64,000 nt of DNA from Antitrichia curtipendula (taxonomy: Eukaryota > Streptophyta > Bryopsida > Hypnales > Leucodontaceae). The stretch is taken from NCBI GenBank assembly GCA_951230915.1, contig OX579633.1, positions 9,584,145-9,648,144 on the forward strand, written 5' to 3'. The notes under the pieces were generated by a model, which had not been told where the DNA came from, searched no databases, and was given only the letters and a program-made list of their open reading frames with translations. Below, piece after piece: positions 38,915 to 50,351 of the stretch (its first letter is position 1; each line of letters begins with the position of its first letter). Made by a program: the position numbers and the translations under genes.

Positions 38915-40744
38915 ATGGAGAACCGGTTGAATGCAAATTTATACCAGTCACCAATCTGTCCAAGCCCTATGCCAGTACGTCCTATGGGTCTACCACTAAA
39001 TGGTGAGTAGCTGAACAGCATTTTATCATTTCAAATCCACCAATTCTTCTCACTTTGTTAGCCTAGTCCAATTGTCCTGCATTTTTCTTTCTTCAGATCC
39101 CATTGAAAACAGTAGACCTGCACAGAACAAAAACACTCTCCGATGCTTCAATGAGAATATGTTCCACAATATTTTGTTGACAGAGCTAGAGGACAGTGTC
39201 TTACACTTGTCACGTGAGACTGGTGACTTCATTGCCCTCCCACTTGCATTTTGAATTTAGATATTCCCCTGCACACATAACATATATCTTCTAGTGTTTA
39301 AAATAGTATTTCATTACAATTATATGCACAAAACAAACATTCAACAGAACATGCACACTAACCATGTTTGTCGTCTTGTGGAGCAGGCACAATTCCACTT
39401 GCTGCATTGCAACACAATCGGCCCCCTTTGAATGTCCGAAGCTCCGCTGCCAGTCCTCAAGCTGCTCCAATGGCACCCCCTACAACTACAAACACCAACA
39501 AGCGAGCAAGGAGGGATCGCGGTCCAAACTGGACACACCAGGAAGTCATGGCACTCATAGCTGCCAAACGGGACATGTTCATAGAAGAAATGGATGTGGT
39601 TGACGGACGAGATTTGATGACCCCTGAGAACACAAAGTGGCAGAGAATTTCACAAGTGATCATACAAGCTGATGTATCACCATGCGTTCGTGATGGAGCG
39701 GCTTGTAAAACCAAATGGAATCAAATTCTCCCAGACTACAAACGAATCTCTGATTACCTCGGCAGAACTGGAAGGAACGTCAAGGACTATTGGGACTTGA
39801 CCCCCGCTGAACGCAAAGAAGAAGGACTGCCCAAACAATTCACTTCTGAGACTTACGACGCCATCAATGACTGGTATGGTTCTCGACCTCAAATTTGACC
39901 CCTTTACGTTCGGGACTCGTTGTCACCCGGTGACAGGAACTACAGGCAGAATGAACGTGGAGATGACATACCTGAGGACGACAGCAGCAACCCTGAAACG
40001 GACGACCCAATGGACCTACCTCCTCCAGATGCAGCCGATCCATCAGAAGACGCCACGCCTCCCCACTCTCCATTGACTTCGTCATCAATACCTTGCCGTG
40101 GAAGCGCACCACCATTGTCCGAAGGAACGCCTATGTCTAGAGCCCGAGTTGCACTCCCACCGGGCATAACTCCACAGGTAATCAGTTCATCAGATAACTC
40201 TTCCTTTGCTACGGGGAGGCGCCCTGGTAACACGGCAATGCGAAAGAAACTACTTTCTGGACATGCAGTCATAGCCGAAGCTACCAAGGCAACTGGAGAA
40301 GTCATGGCCCAACAAATGCATGATATTGCTGAATGTGGCCGTGACTTGGAGCGAACGAAAATGGAGGTTCAACTTAAACTATTCAGCGAGCAGATGGCAT
40401 ATCAACGTGAGAAAGACCGACGCTTGTATGAAAACGCAGTTGCAGCAAACGAGAATGCACGATTGTCCGCGTTGAAGCAAATTGAGATTGTAAACTACTT
40501 AGCTCGTTTGTCAACTGTTCTCAGCGACAATCTGAACAAGACTAGCAGCTCCAACATGGCCAGCATTCCACAACAGGCTACTGGAGACGATGTACATAGA
40601 GGTGTGGCGGACAACATGGTGACCCCTACAGTTGGGCATGGACTTCTTGACGGCAGACTTGAAGACAATATACTTGACCTTGGCAACAACTACAACAAGG
40701 AAGGTTTCACTATATTACCTCATCGTGATGCACCGCAGCACTAA
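38915..40744 (+). CDS. Harbinger accessory protein (trihelix/Myb-like), spliced
   Basis: Predicted exons 38915-39002, 39097-39213, 39387-39873 and about 39946-40744, about 496 residues. The first two introns have GTGAGT or GTGAGA donors and CAG acceptors and keep phase. An in-frame TGA at 39896-39898 is removed, in phase, by a short GTATGG...CAG intron (39874-39945, or to 39936). The middle third has the Myb/trihelix tryptophan pattern: 'NWTHQEVMALIAAKRD', 'KWQRISQVI', 'CKTKWNQILPDYKRI', 'DYWDLTPAER'. A Pro/Ser-rich acidic stretch follows, then a long predicted coiled coil (about 'ERTKMEVQLKLFSEQMAYQR'). In the family this protein binds element DNA and helps import the transposase. Start chosen at the ATG giving MENRLNANLY. 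Alternative: the TGA is a real nonsense mutation. Confidence 0.82.
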
Positions 40745-41125
40745 GACCAGCTTGTGAGTGCAACATAAGACAATGAAAAGATGCAGCATACTACAACAAG
40801 AACTTGAAGGATTGATGAATCTACTCTATGACCTTAGAGATTCTCCAGGCTTCCTCTATAGCATAGCTGCTGGCTGTCCTCCCTGCATAGAACACAAACA
40901 TGGGAGCTTGAGGTCAAGACATAGCTTCTCATTGAATAGAAAGTATTGTTTTCTAGCAAGAGAAACATTGTGATCCACATTTGATATGGAAATAAAGGCA
41001 TATTTCTGTATTACATATTCTTGGCAATGTGTATGTATGTTTTATGAAGTCATTGATTGCATGTTCATAAGATTTAGGGAAATGGAAAATATAATCCACC
41101 AAAGACAGAATTACTCACCTTCGGT

Positions 41126-42513
41126 TCATGCTTGCTGCTGCCTCTGCATGGTCAGATGGAGGCTAAGATCTCGTCTTTTTACTATTGCCACTGCAGTTGT
41201 GACATTGTTTGGGACTGGCTCGTTTGCTTCATGACCACCTGCACCGTCATCCACGACCTCCCCCCCAAGTCCTTCTGTACGCAGAACTTGTAATAAGTTC
41301 TCGACCTCCTCCTGTGTTTGTCCAAGAAGCATGTTATGCAATATTGCACAACAGAAAATGATGTCTGGTAGGAAAGCAACGTCTAGATTTGATTTCACCA
41401 ACAACTCTCTGAATGTTTGCTTTAAAATACCGAATGCGTTTTCGACAATACATCTACCCCTCCGAAGCTTTTTGTTGAAAAGCGCTTCTGCCACAAACAA
41501 CTGGTTGCTTGTACGGTGAGGGACCATCAGCCATGGAAGCATCAGGTAGCCAAGGTCTCCAATAAGGTAAGGTGCAAAACTGTCAGAACCATGCTGCTCA
41601 TCAAATAAATTGTTGTGCATGGCCAAGTCGTGAAGCGACGAACGTCTAAGCATTCGGGAATCGTTTGTAGAGCCCGGCATTCCCAAGTACAAGTCTAGGA
41701 AACGTTTGTCACTATTGACCACTGCTTGGCAATTCATCGTATACCCACCAGACTTAAAATAATAGTAATCAGTAGGGCAATGGCGGGGCTTGGCAATAGA
41801 AATATGTGTCCCATCAATGGCTCCAACTACGGCAGGCAAACCGCAGAGGTCAAAGAATCTTTGTCGCGTGAGTAAGAGACGATCACTTCTTGGCCAAGTC
41901 AAGTTCTGCCTCAAATTATCATTTATGGCGTGGACAACATCCCTGACAATTCCAGAAACAGTGCTCCTTCCTATGGCAAAGATTTCGCTGCAAATACCCA
42001 GTGACACACCTTGGGTCAGTTTAAAAAGTGTACAAGCAACACGAATGACGACAGGGATTGATAGTCGATACTTTGTGTCTTGTTTGCGCACATGTGGGGT
42101 AAGTAGATCAGCCAAAGCAAAACTGCTGGTTTAGAGAATCGAAACATCTTCCGCCATCGTGCATCATCGTACTCAGTCAGAAGAAATACTGAGAACCATG
42201 TAGTTGAGCAGGGCTAGACCCAGAAAACAAGATCGTCACTAAGAACAGGTAATGCAGTGCATAAGCGGAAATTCAGTAAGGTCGAATTGAATGTGTCCAA
42301 TGGATTAACAGTAGCTCTTCCGACATTGTCGACAATGTCCTGCACAACAAGCACGTCTTCTTCTTCTTCCAGGACGGGAGGGGGGGAAGGAAAAATGCGT
42401 GGAGGGTACTTAGGAGTTGCAGAAGTAATCAGACAGTGAACATTAGTGCACAATGTGCATTCATTCCGCTCTCCATGGCAGCAAGTGTCCACAGGCAACC
42501 CAAAAATCTGCAC
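41126..42513 (-). pseudogene. PIF/Harbinger DDE transposase, damaged
   Basis: The C-terminal 329 codons (42115-41126) are open and give a clear DDE_Tnp_4/HARBI1-like domain: 'GAIDGTHISIAKP', 'YLGMPGSTNDSRML', 'YLIGDLGYLMLPWL', 'RGRCIVENAFGILKQTF'. Candidate catalytic acids are D101, D152 or D187, and E225 of this segment. Upstream the protein continues in another frame ('TTWFSVFLLTEYDDARWRKM', 'FRFSKPAV'), so a one-base indel lies near 42117-42130. A TAG at 42214-42216 separates this from a further 98-codon segment with an acidic run (LEEEEDVLVVQDIVD). No GT-AG intron repairs either defect. It should excise and insert the element when whole; here it looks inactive unless the indel is an assembly error. 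Confidence 0.88.
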
Positions 42514-43484
42514 GCATCTGAGGATTCAGGAAACATGAGAATGAATCACTTCATGGAGGTCTGCATCTCCTAAATCCAAAGCCACACTTGAATTACAACG
42601 CATCATCAAACGCATAAGTATAAACTCATTCGGCTATTCACATACCAGTGTTAAAAAATACATAATTTCTAATATAACTAGAAATGCATCCCAATCGAGC
42701 CCTGAGAACAGCGCCATTGCTCCGTAACAAACACACCCAATCCAGGAGCTTCAGCATGCAAACAAACACTGACAAGGAAGCCAAATCAACCAACTAGGGC
42801 TACAAGTGCATCGACGTGTGACTTGAAGAGGACGTCAACGACACTTAATCAACACAGAAATCAAACAGAACAAGAAGATGAATACAAAATCGCCGGAATT
42901 TGGGGGACATTTACGAAACCAACTCAACCATCCATAATGCAAAACAGAGTGAGAAATTCGTACCTTAAAGGACTCCCTGTAAAACAAGAGAAAAAAACGC
43001 CGAAGTCTCCTTCGCAAACTGTGATGTCGCTGCTCCGCAAGGAAGTGGCGGACTGATTCCTCCAAGTGAAGATGCCTTTCAACTTAACAGAGCACCGTAA
43101 TAAACTAAACTCCAAGTAGGCTGGTGAAGCAGGCAAGTGAAAGACAACAGCAAGAACTGATGCGACAAGACAGTGAAGAGAAGACAATGGTGATGGAGGT
43201 TCTACAGCGTACAAAAAGGCGACTGGAGCGGAAAGGATGGGGACGAAGGAGAGTTTCAGAAAAAATGCCCGTTGATGTGAACACTTGTTCTTTCCCTCAC
43301 TTCCTTTGCCTCGCTAGCACGATTTGAAAAATCCCGTAAATTACATAGCAGCCTATGTGTGAACACCCTGCCGCTAACCAAAAATTGAAAGTCATGGAAG
43401 TCACACTTTCCGACTTGAACCCTAAAAACCCAGGGTCGTTAAATTGGAGACCCTTCTTTAATTTTACCACCGCTTTTGCTTAGA

Positions 43485-43503
43485 GCCAGGTGCGAACTGG
43501 CCT
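43485..43503 (-). repeat. Harbinger right terminal inverted repeat
   Basis: Exact inverted copy of the left 19-bp end; followed by TAA. Confidence 0.95.
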
Positions 43504-43750
43504 TAAGTAGGTTACAGCAACAGGGTAGCAGAATATTAAAGAGATTAGTTAGTGATCACGTAGTTAATTAAGTCTAAGACCAAGTCAGTTATTAACTAGA
43601 AAAAAAATTTGTACATTGTCTAAACACATGAAAGACAAAACAACTATGCAGTTGACCATGATGTGTGTAAATCGAATAAAGTTTCTGACAAATTCCGGAT
43701 GAATGTTGTTGAAAACACTTGCAGCCACCAAAAGGTAGTTTTCTAAGCAG

Positions 43751-43770
43751 CTACTGAATGTTATGAAATA
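43751..43770 (-). repeat. 20-bp inverted repeat, right copy
   Basis: CTACTGAATGTTATGAAATA, the exact reverse complement of 37989-38008. Confidence 0.8.
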
Positions 43771-43939
43771 GACTTAAAAAATATTTTAGAAAAAGAACTC
43801 TTACAAAATTTGCTACTAAAAAATATATGTTAAATCTTATATTTTGTAGATTTTTTGGAATAGAGATGTACTGACCCTACTCATCACTTACAATAGTAGA
43901 CTTGTAGATTCTATTTCATTTGAGGGGGACTACTAGCAT

Positions 43940-44171
43940 CACTACAAGAGAAAGGGGTGTTTTAAGTATAGTCCTAGAGATAACATTTTAAGTAATGACC
44001 TTTTTAGGAGATTTTCAGTAAGAATTTACAAGATATTTGTGTCTTTCTTGTAAAATTTTACTAGAAAGACACAAATATCTTGTAAATTCTTACTGAAAAT
44101 CTCCTAAAAAGGTCATTACTTAAAATGTTATCTCTAGGACTATACTTAAAACACCCCTTTCTCTTGTAGTG
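43940..44171. mobile_element. CACTA-type foldback MITE, 232-bp near-perfect palindrome
   Basis: Starts CACTACAAGAGAAAGGGG and ends with the exact inverse; CAT is duplicated at both sides (43937-43939, 44172-44174), matching the 3-bp duplication and CACTACAAG ends of CACTA (En/Spm) transposons. The two arms of about 115 bp appear identical apart from one T-T pair at the centre beside GTAAAATTTTAC. Transcription in either direction would give a long perfect hairpin RNA. Confidence 0.93.
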
Positions 44172-44174
44172 CAT

Positions 44175-45539
44175 GTGAACTAAGAATCTATGAGCCCATA
44201 AGTCTAGTAGTCTATATTATAAACACTTCTATGGTTATAGATGTCTATGCTATAGTTACCTATATTATAGGATTTTTTTCCACATGATAGTGTACCTATA
44301 TTATAGGTGCATATGTTATAAACACCTTCAAATGGTTGTAGGTATAAACCTGCAACTAGTTTCAAGGCTTGCAACTTTACGTCTATGTACTCACGCACTA
44401 GCATTGTTGTCATTTGAGAGGTACAAATTACAGAGTTTAGTGGTAAAGATTAATACTCATATAAGGTAGAAGCACCAATTGTCAACCATGTCCAATGCCC
44501 AACCTATAGGGTGCACTATTTCCAACTTGAAGTTGGAATTCGAGCTTGAAATGTCTTTTTTTGGTCCTTTTCAAGGTTGGATTAATATGGTTATGATACA
44601 TGTTCAAAAGCAGTGAGTGAAAAAGTAGGAAGTAGTGAGTAGGAAAGTAGTTTTTCAATGATTAGAATTACAGTACTCTAGACATTGACCATGGGTCAAC
44701 AATACTTTTTGGCTCCAATAATTCACTATAACTTCAAATTTGGAAATAAAATTCTAAAAAATTAAAAATCCCCATATTTCTTATCTTTCTATATGGAAAA
44801 AATTTCCATCACCTTGTACTCCTCATCATCTGGTTGAAATTCACTTAAATGATCCACTATTGGTGCTTCTACTTTAGGCACTAAAATATTGCATCCAAGT
44901 AGAGAACCCTCAAATTATCCAATACACTCTTTATATTAGTTCATAAATACTCCTTGTATGAGTGATGATGAAACTTGCTCATAGAACAAGATATAAGGTG
45001 GGTACATCCAAAATCGCCACTTTTTGCTACTGAGCCTAGTTACTACTATTAGATTGATCAAATTTTCATATATTCTTGTTAGCAAGTGAAAGAAGGTTCC
45101 AATGCACCAGAAAACGTGGCATTTGGACATCATATGCAAAAGTTATTAAGGGTCAAAGTTTGTTTCTGAAAGCGCTCCATCCAAATAGGTACATAACTGA
45201 TTTTGGAAATGTACACAACCTGTAGATGGCACTTTAAGGTTAGGTGCCATTTTGGGGGTGCCTACCTTATAGGAGGAGGCTTGAATACATTTTGGGCATT
45301 AAGAATCGCCTCTACAGACGTGCCAAAAACAGTGCCAAAATAGAAGTGACTCTATGTGGTGAGAAACTATCATCCCATGTGTGTGGTTTTAGGCTAATGA
45401 TCAGGTGACATGGTTCACCATCATGTGTGATTTTGCTCATAATAATGTTCTGAATTTGGTGAGGTCTGCAAAATGGCATTGAAATATCAAAAAAGAGCAA
45501 AAAAACACATATGAGACTGAACCTCCTTCTACTAGAATG
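44175..45539. other. Intergenic stretch, no gene supported
   Basis: Words such as 'CTATATTATAGG' recur between 44210 and 44310 in both orientations, a weak local inverted repeat. No gene recognised. Confidence 0.4.
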
Positions 45540-46076
45540 CTTTTCATTCACTCATAACTTCTTGGATTGATGTGAAAATTTAACCACACAAACTAGACCA
45601 GTATGCGCAACTTTTCCAAAATAATTTATTAGAAACGGACATTGTATAAAGAAGAAACAAACCGCCGAAGTTCACTGTAATTCAAAAATGTCAAGATTTT
45701 GAACTTCGAATTGCTCCCAAACATTCAAAACAACTTGAATTGACATGAAAATTTTACCACAATAACTAGACTGCAAGGGGAACGTAAGCCAACAAATTTT
45801 ATTGAAAACTAACATTATATGAAGGAGATATAAGTCCCCAAGTTGCAGCCATCAAATGCACTTTGGTGAACTCAAATTTGGTGAGCTTGTGAACTTCGAT
45901 TGGCTTCCAAGAAATCAGTACATCTTGGATTGATTTGAAAGTCTTACCACGCTAACTAGAAGAGACGGCGCAACTTTCTCAACAAATTTTATTGAAATCA
46001 GACATCGGATGCAAAAGTTACAGCACTTTGAAATGGGCTTGAAACTATGTGAGGAAACCCTGGAGCGTTTAGGGGT
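45540..46076 (+). repeat. Three imperfect ~180-bp repeats ending in a TTAGGGG terminus
   Basis: Segments starting at about 45561, 45734 and 45924 share CTTGGATTGAT.TGAAA.T.T.ACCAC and, further on, 'CAACAAATTTTATTGAAA'. The third is followed at 46070 by TTTAGGGGTTG, which resembles the right end of the TTAA elements. It is probably a fourth, degenerate TTAA family (D) built from tandem modules; the left end was not found. Confidence 0.6.
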
Positions 46077-46080
46077 TGCA

Positions 46081-47074
46081 ATAAATTTTGATTGACAATA
46101 GGGAGTGAGTTGAATGGAAATGTACAGTGGATCATTCTTAAACTCACTAGCTCCATTCAGAGACACGTTCTGATTCATCACAGTTGCACCTATGAGCATT
46201 GATAGGGACCTAGGCACCTTTGACTTTTAAAAATCATATCTTATTCATTCCAAGTCAGAAAATTAAAATTAAAATTTTCACTGTTGTATTCTTCATTTCT
46301 CTTTCTTTAAAAATATGAAAAAAGTCTTTAGATCCACCCATTTTTGCATAGGGGGCTTTCTTCCCTTAGATGAGCGCTTTTTGAGCCTTCTATCTTAAAG
46401 TAGGTGGCTCAAAAAGAGGCCCTCTTTTTTAAACAACCCTATAGAAAATTTGGAAATGAAGACTAAATGGTTCTAAAATGGATAGCCAACAATGTGAGAG
46501 CATAGTTAAGGTTTGTCAATGGATGGGATAAGAGCCAAAGAGGGGCCATTTCAAAGCCAGGGTGTGTCCACTTAATTTTTCTAAATGGTAATTCATTGCC
46601 CAATTGCCTTCTTACAAGTGTAAAAATAATGTAGGGTCCGTTTAAGTTTAATAAGGGACACATTTAGGAATGTTATGTGTTATTTTTTGAATGCGACAGT
46701 TTTTTTTGGTTAAGCCATATCATTTTTTAGACTGCACATGTGTGAATTTGGTAGGGCCTAGGATGACAAATAGGTGCCTATGGCAGAATTTTTTGGTAAT
46801 TCATAAATGCTCCAAAAAATATGAAACCACTTGTGTTAGATTTTGCATCAATTTATCTTCAAATGGAAAATAAGGATTAATATTTTAGGGCATCTAAAAC
46901 CCATCAAAAGGACCAATAGACCTTAAAGGGTTGCTTTTTGAGCCACCTACGTTACTATAGGGAGTACCACAAATGTGAAGACAAACTCATTCACAATATA
47001 CAATAGAGATTTAGAGATTTATTGTGGGAGTTTATATGATGTACTGGTATATACATATCATCCCCAAGGGACCT
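46081..47074. other. Intergenic stretch, nothing recognised
   Basis: Two inverted words, GCGCTTTTTGAGCC near 46375 and TTTTTGAGCCACCTA near 46932, hint at a degenerate element, but no boundaries could be set. Confidence 0.35.
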
Positions 47075-47078
47075 TTAA

Positions 47079-48001
47079 CCCCTAAAGTTCCATGACTATG
47101 TTTTCATCGAAAACGCTCAAGAATTGCCATTTTTAGTACAAGTACCAAATTTTTGAAAAAAACTTTTTTTACACATGTAACCGTAGGCACTTGTAGCATG
47201 CTGACTTGAGAACATGTGGTACAAATTTCAGAAATTTCCACTACGTGGATTGCAAGATATAAGTATTCAAAATAACTTAAATCGTTTTTTTGGCTCTGTG
47301 AAAAACCGGGTAGCTGCACTTCACAAGCTCACTTTTCTATGAAAAAATGTTCAAAATGGTGGTGCTTCTTTGTATTCTTGTTCCTAGACAAATTGGTACA
47401 TGCTTAAAAAATTTCACATCATTTAGAATTGTACAACATATAGGAAAAAAATAGTAAGCAGAATGAAGTAGAGAATGATTCAAAATACAAAATTGTTAAG
47501 AATTTAGATATGGAATTGGAAAATGCCAATCCCAATGGTCAAAATGTTGTAATAAACAATCTACATCCTATGGTTTTATTTTTTTCAAAAATATTTAAAA
47601 TTGAGTAAGATAAAGAACTTCAAAGTTTATTTTAGAGTAGAGATTCCATAACTGCCCACAAACTAAAATTCCTCATAACATTTGACTCATTGGTCCTAAT
47701 GGAATGATTAAAAGCTTTCCACGTATATATATAACTCTAGAAAACCAATTTCAAATTTTTGTTTTTGAAAAAACTGATTTTTCTGATCTGTCCAGACTGC
47801 CCAGCCAAGAAAAAAAATTAACATATTAGGCCATAACTTTTGGCTTGTATTTCCAAATGTCATAAAATTTAGTGCATATGAAAGATATTCCTTGTGTATG
47901 ACTTCTATTAAAATTTCAGTCAAAAATATGCAAAATTCTAGTCACAGGTACGTGCCCAAAATTTCTATACTGCCAAAAAATGCATGTTGGTCCTTTAGGA
48001 G
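47079..48001 (+). mobile_element. TTAA-element family A copy, 923 bp
   Basis: TTAA at 47075-47078; the right end CCTTTAGGA is followed by GGTAA, a mutated TTAA. Aligns by eye over its length with 6317-7252. Small open frames inside differ in frame from those of other copies. Confidence 0.8.
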
Positions 48002-48005
48002 GTAA

Positions 48006-49340
48006 CTCATTAAGGATCCTTCGAATCTTCTTTGGAACTTTTGTACAATTTTACCTATATCTAAATTATATGGGTATATTTATCAAATCTTTATATGAAC
48101 ATAAGGTTCTCTACTAAAGATTTCAGTATATCTTTGTATGAATGAGAAGTTATTAGGATGAAAGATTGGACAAAAGCACTTTGTTCATCATCTACATTGA
48201 ATAAGGGTTTTAATGGGAGCCATACTAATTAATCAACATTACACACTATATAAACATCTACCTTTGTTGTACATTAATAGTTACTTAAGTGTCCGGGGAT
48301 GTACATCATGTTTCAAACATCTACAATTTTCTACAATAAGTCCCTTTAATTTTTTGTTCCCCTTAAAAACCCCTATTCAATGTAGAATATGGACGTTAGA
48401 GCACTTAGGGATTAAGGAACCTTCATAGATTCACTTTTTTCCTTACAAGTCCATACATCCATACCTTAAGTTAGGTTGTGTGTTTATTGTTTTGTTTTGT
48501 TTGTTATGTTGAGATCTCCAAAACTATGCACCTCCTAGTCATGTTCTTGGTATCGTCTGAAGTTTTCTACGAAGAAAGGTGCACGGGCTTTGTTTTGTGG
48601 CATTTCAACTCACAGCAAAAAAAATTGAAATTGAAAGTTTTTATGAGTTAAAAAACAACAATTCATTTTTACTTTTATTTTGATTGTGGCAAGGACACAA
48701 GGCACACTACTCCACACCTCACGGTTGCTAGCATGTGAGCCTGTGAGCGTGAGCTTGTGAGCCTGTGAGCCTGTGAGCGGGAATGTTTTTTGGAAGAAAA
48801 ATCAGTGAAGGGCCTATGACCGTGGGTTTAGGATATTTGGATTTTCAGAAATGCGGAGTCACTTGAATGAAATTTGAGGAACTTGTAAACATGTTTTGAA
48901 GACGTTTTGGCAACAAAAAAATTTAGTCATACTCAATAGAGATTAGGATATGTAAAATCCACGTCATAACAATTGAGTCTACTTTTGAATGCATTACAAT
49001 AAATGTGTATCTTTTACAGTATTCACCATTGCATATGCTTCATTCATCATTCAATAAATTTCTATTGTACATTTCAATATATGCTTACTTATAAACATAT
49101 ATATACAAAGATTTTAGTAAATAATTTTTATTTGAAGGGTTATTGAAATTTTTGGTCTGCATTTTATCTAATACATAAAAATTCTAATAAAATTCTAATG
49201 ATGAATGCGTAGCATAGCAAGCGCCAACCACTAGTGAAAATAATAAAAGTTCAAGATATAGCCATAAAACACACAAATCCAATCAAAATAAAAAACCAAA
49301 TACAATAGTTCGACTCATGAGATGTGTCAATCTGAAGAGT
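48006..49340. other. Intergenic stretch downstream of the methyltransferase gene
   Basis: No coding region. Holds a short tandem repeat at 48731-48779. No obvious terminal inverted repeat of a large element was identified here, though the outer end of the 49-63 kb block may lie in it. Confidence 0.4.
48731..48779 (+). repeat. Tandem 8-10 bp repeat, GTGAGCCT units
   Basis: About five imperfect copies of TGTGAGCC / GTGAGC in 50 bp. Confidence 0.8.
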
Positions 49341-49599
49341 CTAAATAGCAGTGGACTCGGTAGTAGAACCCACAGTCGTAGATGATGATGACTCCGATGT
49401 CTCCCTACCCTCTGATGCACTACCATCTAGAACATTCAATGCATATGTATCTTTGCGGCGTTTCGGTTTAGGGCAACCAAACTCTACAAACATTGATGCC
49501 ATCTGCTCGGCATACACGGGAAGTTGGAAAGGCTTCTCTGGACTGAAAAAATGACTTTGGGAAAAGATTATCCCATCTGCCGGTGTCAATCGTCCATGA
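49341..49599 (-). CDS. Exon 13: C-terminal tail
   Basis: Acceptor TTTGCAG in phase with exon 12; ends at TAG 49341-49343. Encodes 'HGRLTPADGIIFSQSHFF' and a Ser/Thr/Glu-rich end containing PKPKRRKD, a candidate nuclear signal. Confidence 0.75.
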
Positions 49600-49684
49600 C
49601 TGCAAACAAATACTAAATAATGTTAGACTTACAAAACCTAGAACTTGATATAAAAAAGAGGAATACAAAAAATTATAAACTTAC

Positions 49685-49895
49685 TTACTGAATGGTGTCT
49701 TCCGAAAGAACTTGCGAGCCACAATGGTCATACCATCCGGATCTTTGGATGCCTCAACTAGTGGTGGCGGATGTGTTGTCATTGGGTCCGAAATAGGCTT
49801 CTTCATGGGTTCAAGGATGACTTTGAAAATTGCCCCATCCTCTTCCAACGCCATAATGTGGCGGCCCGTGCCACGACAAGCAATAATAGATGCAC
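49685..49895 (-). CDS. Exon 12: end of SAM-binding domain
   Basis: 211 bases, acceptor TTTTAG, donor AA|GTAAGT (second of two overlapping GTAAGT sites, the one that keeps frame). Encodes 'ASIIACRGTGRHIMALEEDG', matching the G-R-x-x-x-x-x-E motif II region, then 'EPMKKPISDPMTTHPPP' and 'MTIVARKFFRKTPFS'. Confidence 0.8.
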
Positions 49896-49983
49896 CTAAA
49901 ATTAACAATACCAAATACATTAGTTGAATGTATCACTCTACAAATGACAAATTAAATATTCAATAATTAAAGTCAATTTTCAC

Positions 49984-50257
49984 CTGTAGCTGCGGTGCAG
50001 TCTAGAACTACATCTCCTTCGTCGGTTGTTGCTTCAAGGAGAAGTTGCCAAAATCGGGGGTCTTTTTCTCGAGCCCCACGCCATGGTTTAGGGCCATCCA
50101 TGGCCAAATCACATTCCTTGGTGAAGTTCATCAAGATGTCGTCCCGTCCAATGTCAAGACCCGCATTCTTCATTGTTTCGGTCAGTCTGAAAGAGAAATT
50201 GGATTTCCCTTTTGCCCCTAGATCCTTCACCAAAAGGGTGATTGAAAACTTCTGCGT
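49984..50257 (-). CDS. Exon 11: methyltransferase motif X/I region
   Basis: 274 bases, phase 0 to 1. Encodes 'KPWRGAREKDPRFWQLLLEA' and 'EGDVVLDCTAAT', the W-rich helix and strand that precede motif I (SAM-binding loop, usually D-P-F-x-G-x-G). The intron falls exactly inside the motif I glycine loop; joined to the next exon it reads DCTAATGAS. Confidence 0.8.
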
Positions 50258-50351
50258 CTGTAAGCATCCAGAAAATAAAGTTGTAAGAACTTTACTACAA
50301 AAAGCATGATGAAATGGCATCATTTTCTGGAGGATACTGTATTACACTTAC

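Larger units (their letters stand above)
38127..43503. mobile_element. PIF/Harbinger DNA transposon, 5.38 kb, structurally complete
   Basis: Perfect 19-bp terminal inverted repeats AGGCCAGTTCGCACCTGGC (38127-38145 and inverted 43485-43503) flanked by TAA on both sides (38124-38126, 43504-43506), the 3-bp TWA duplication of the superfamily. Two convergent genes are inside: a trihelix/Myb-like accessory gene on + (38915-40744) and a DDE transposase on - (41126-42513), the normal two-gene layout. The accessory frame is intact if a short intron is accepted; the transposase has a stop and a frameshift, so this copy is probably not autonomous. Confidence 0.93.
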
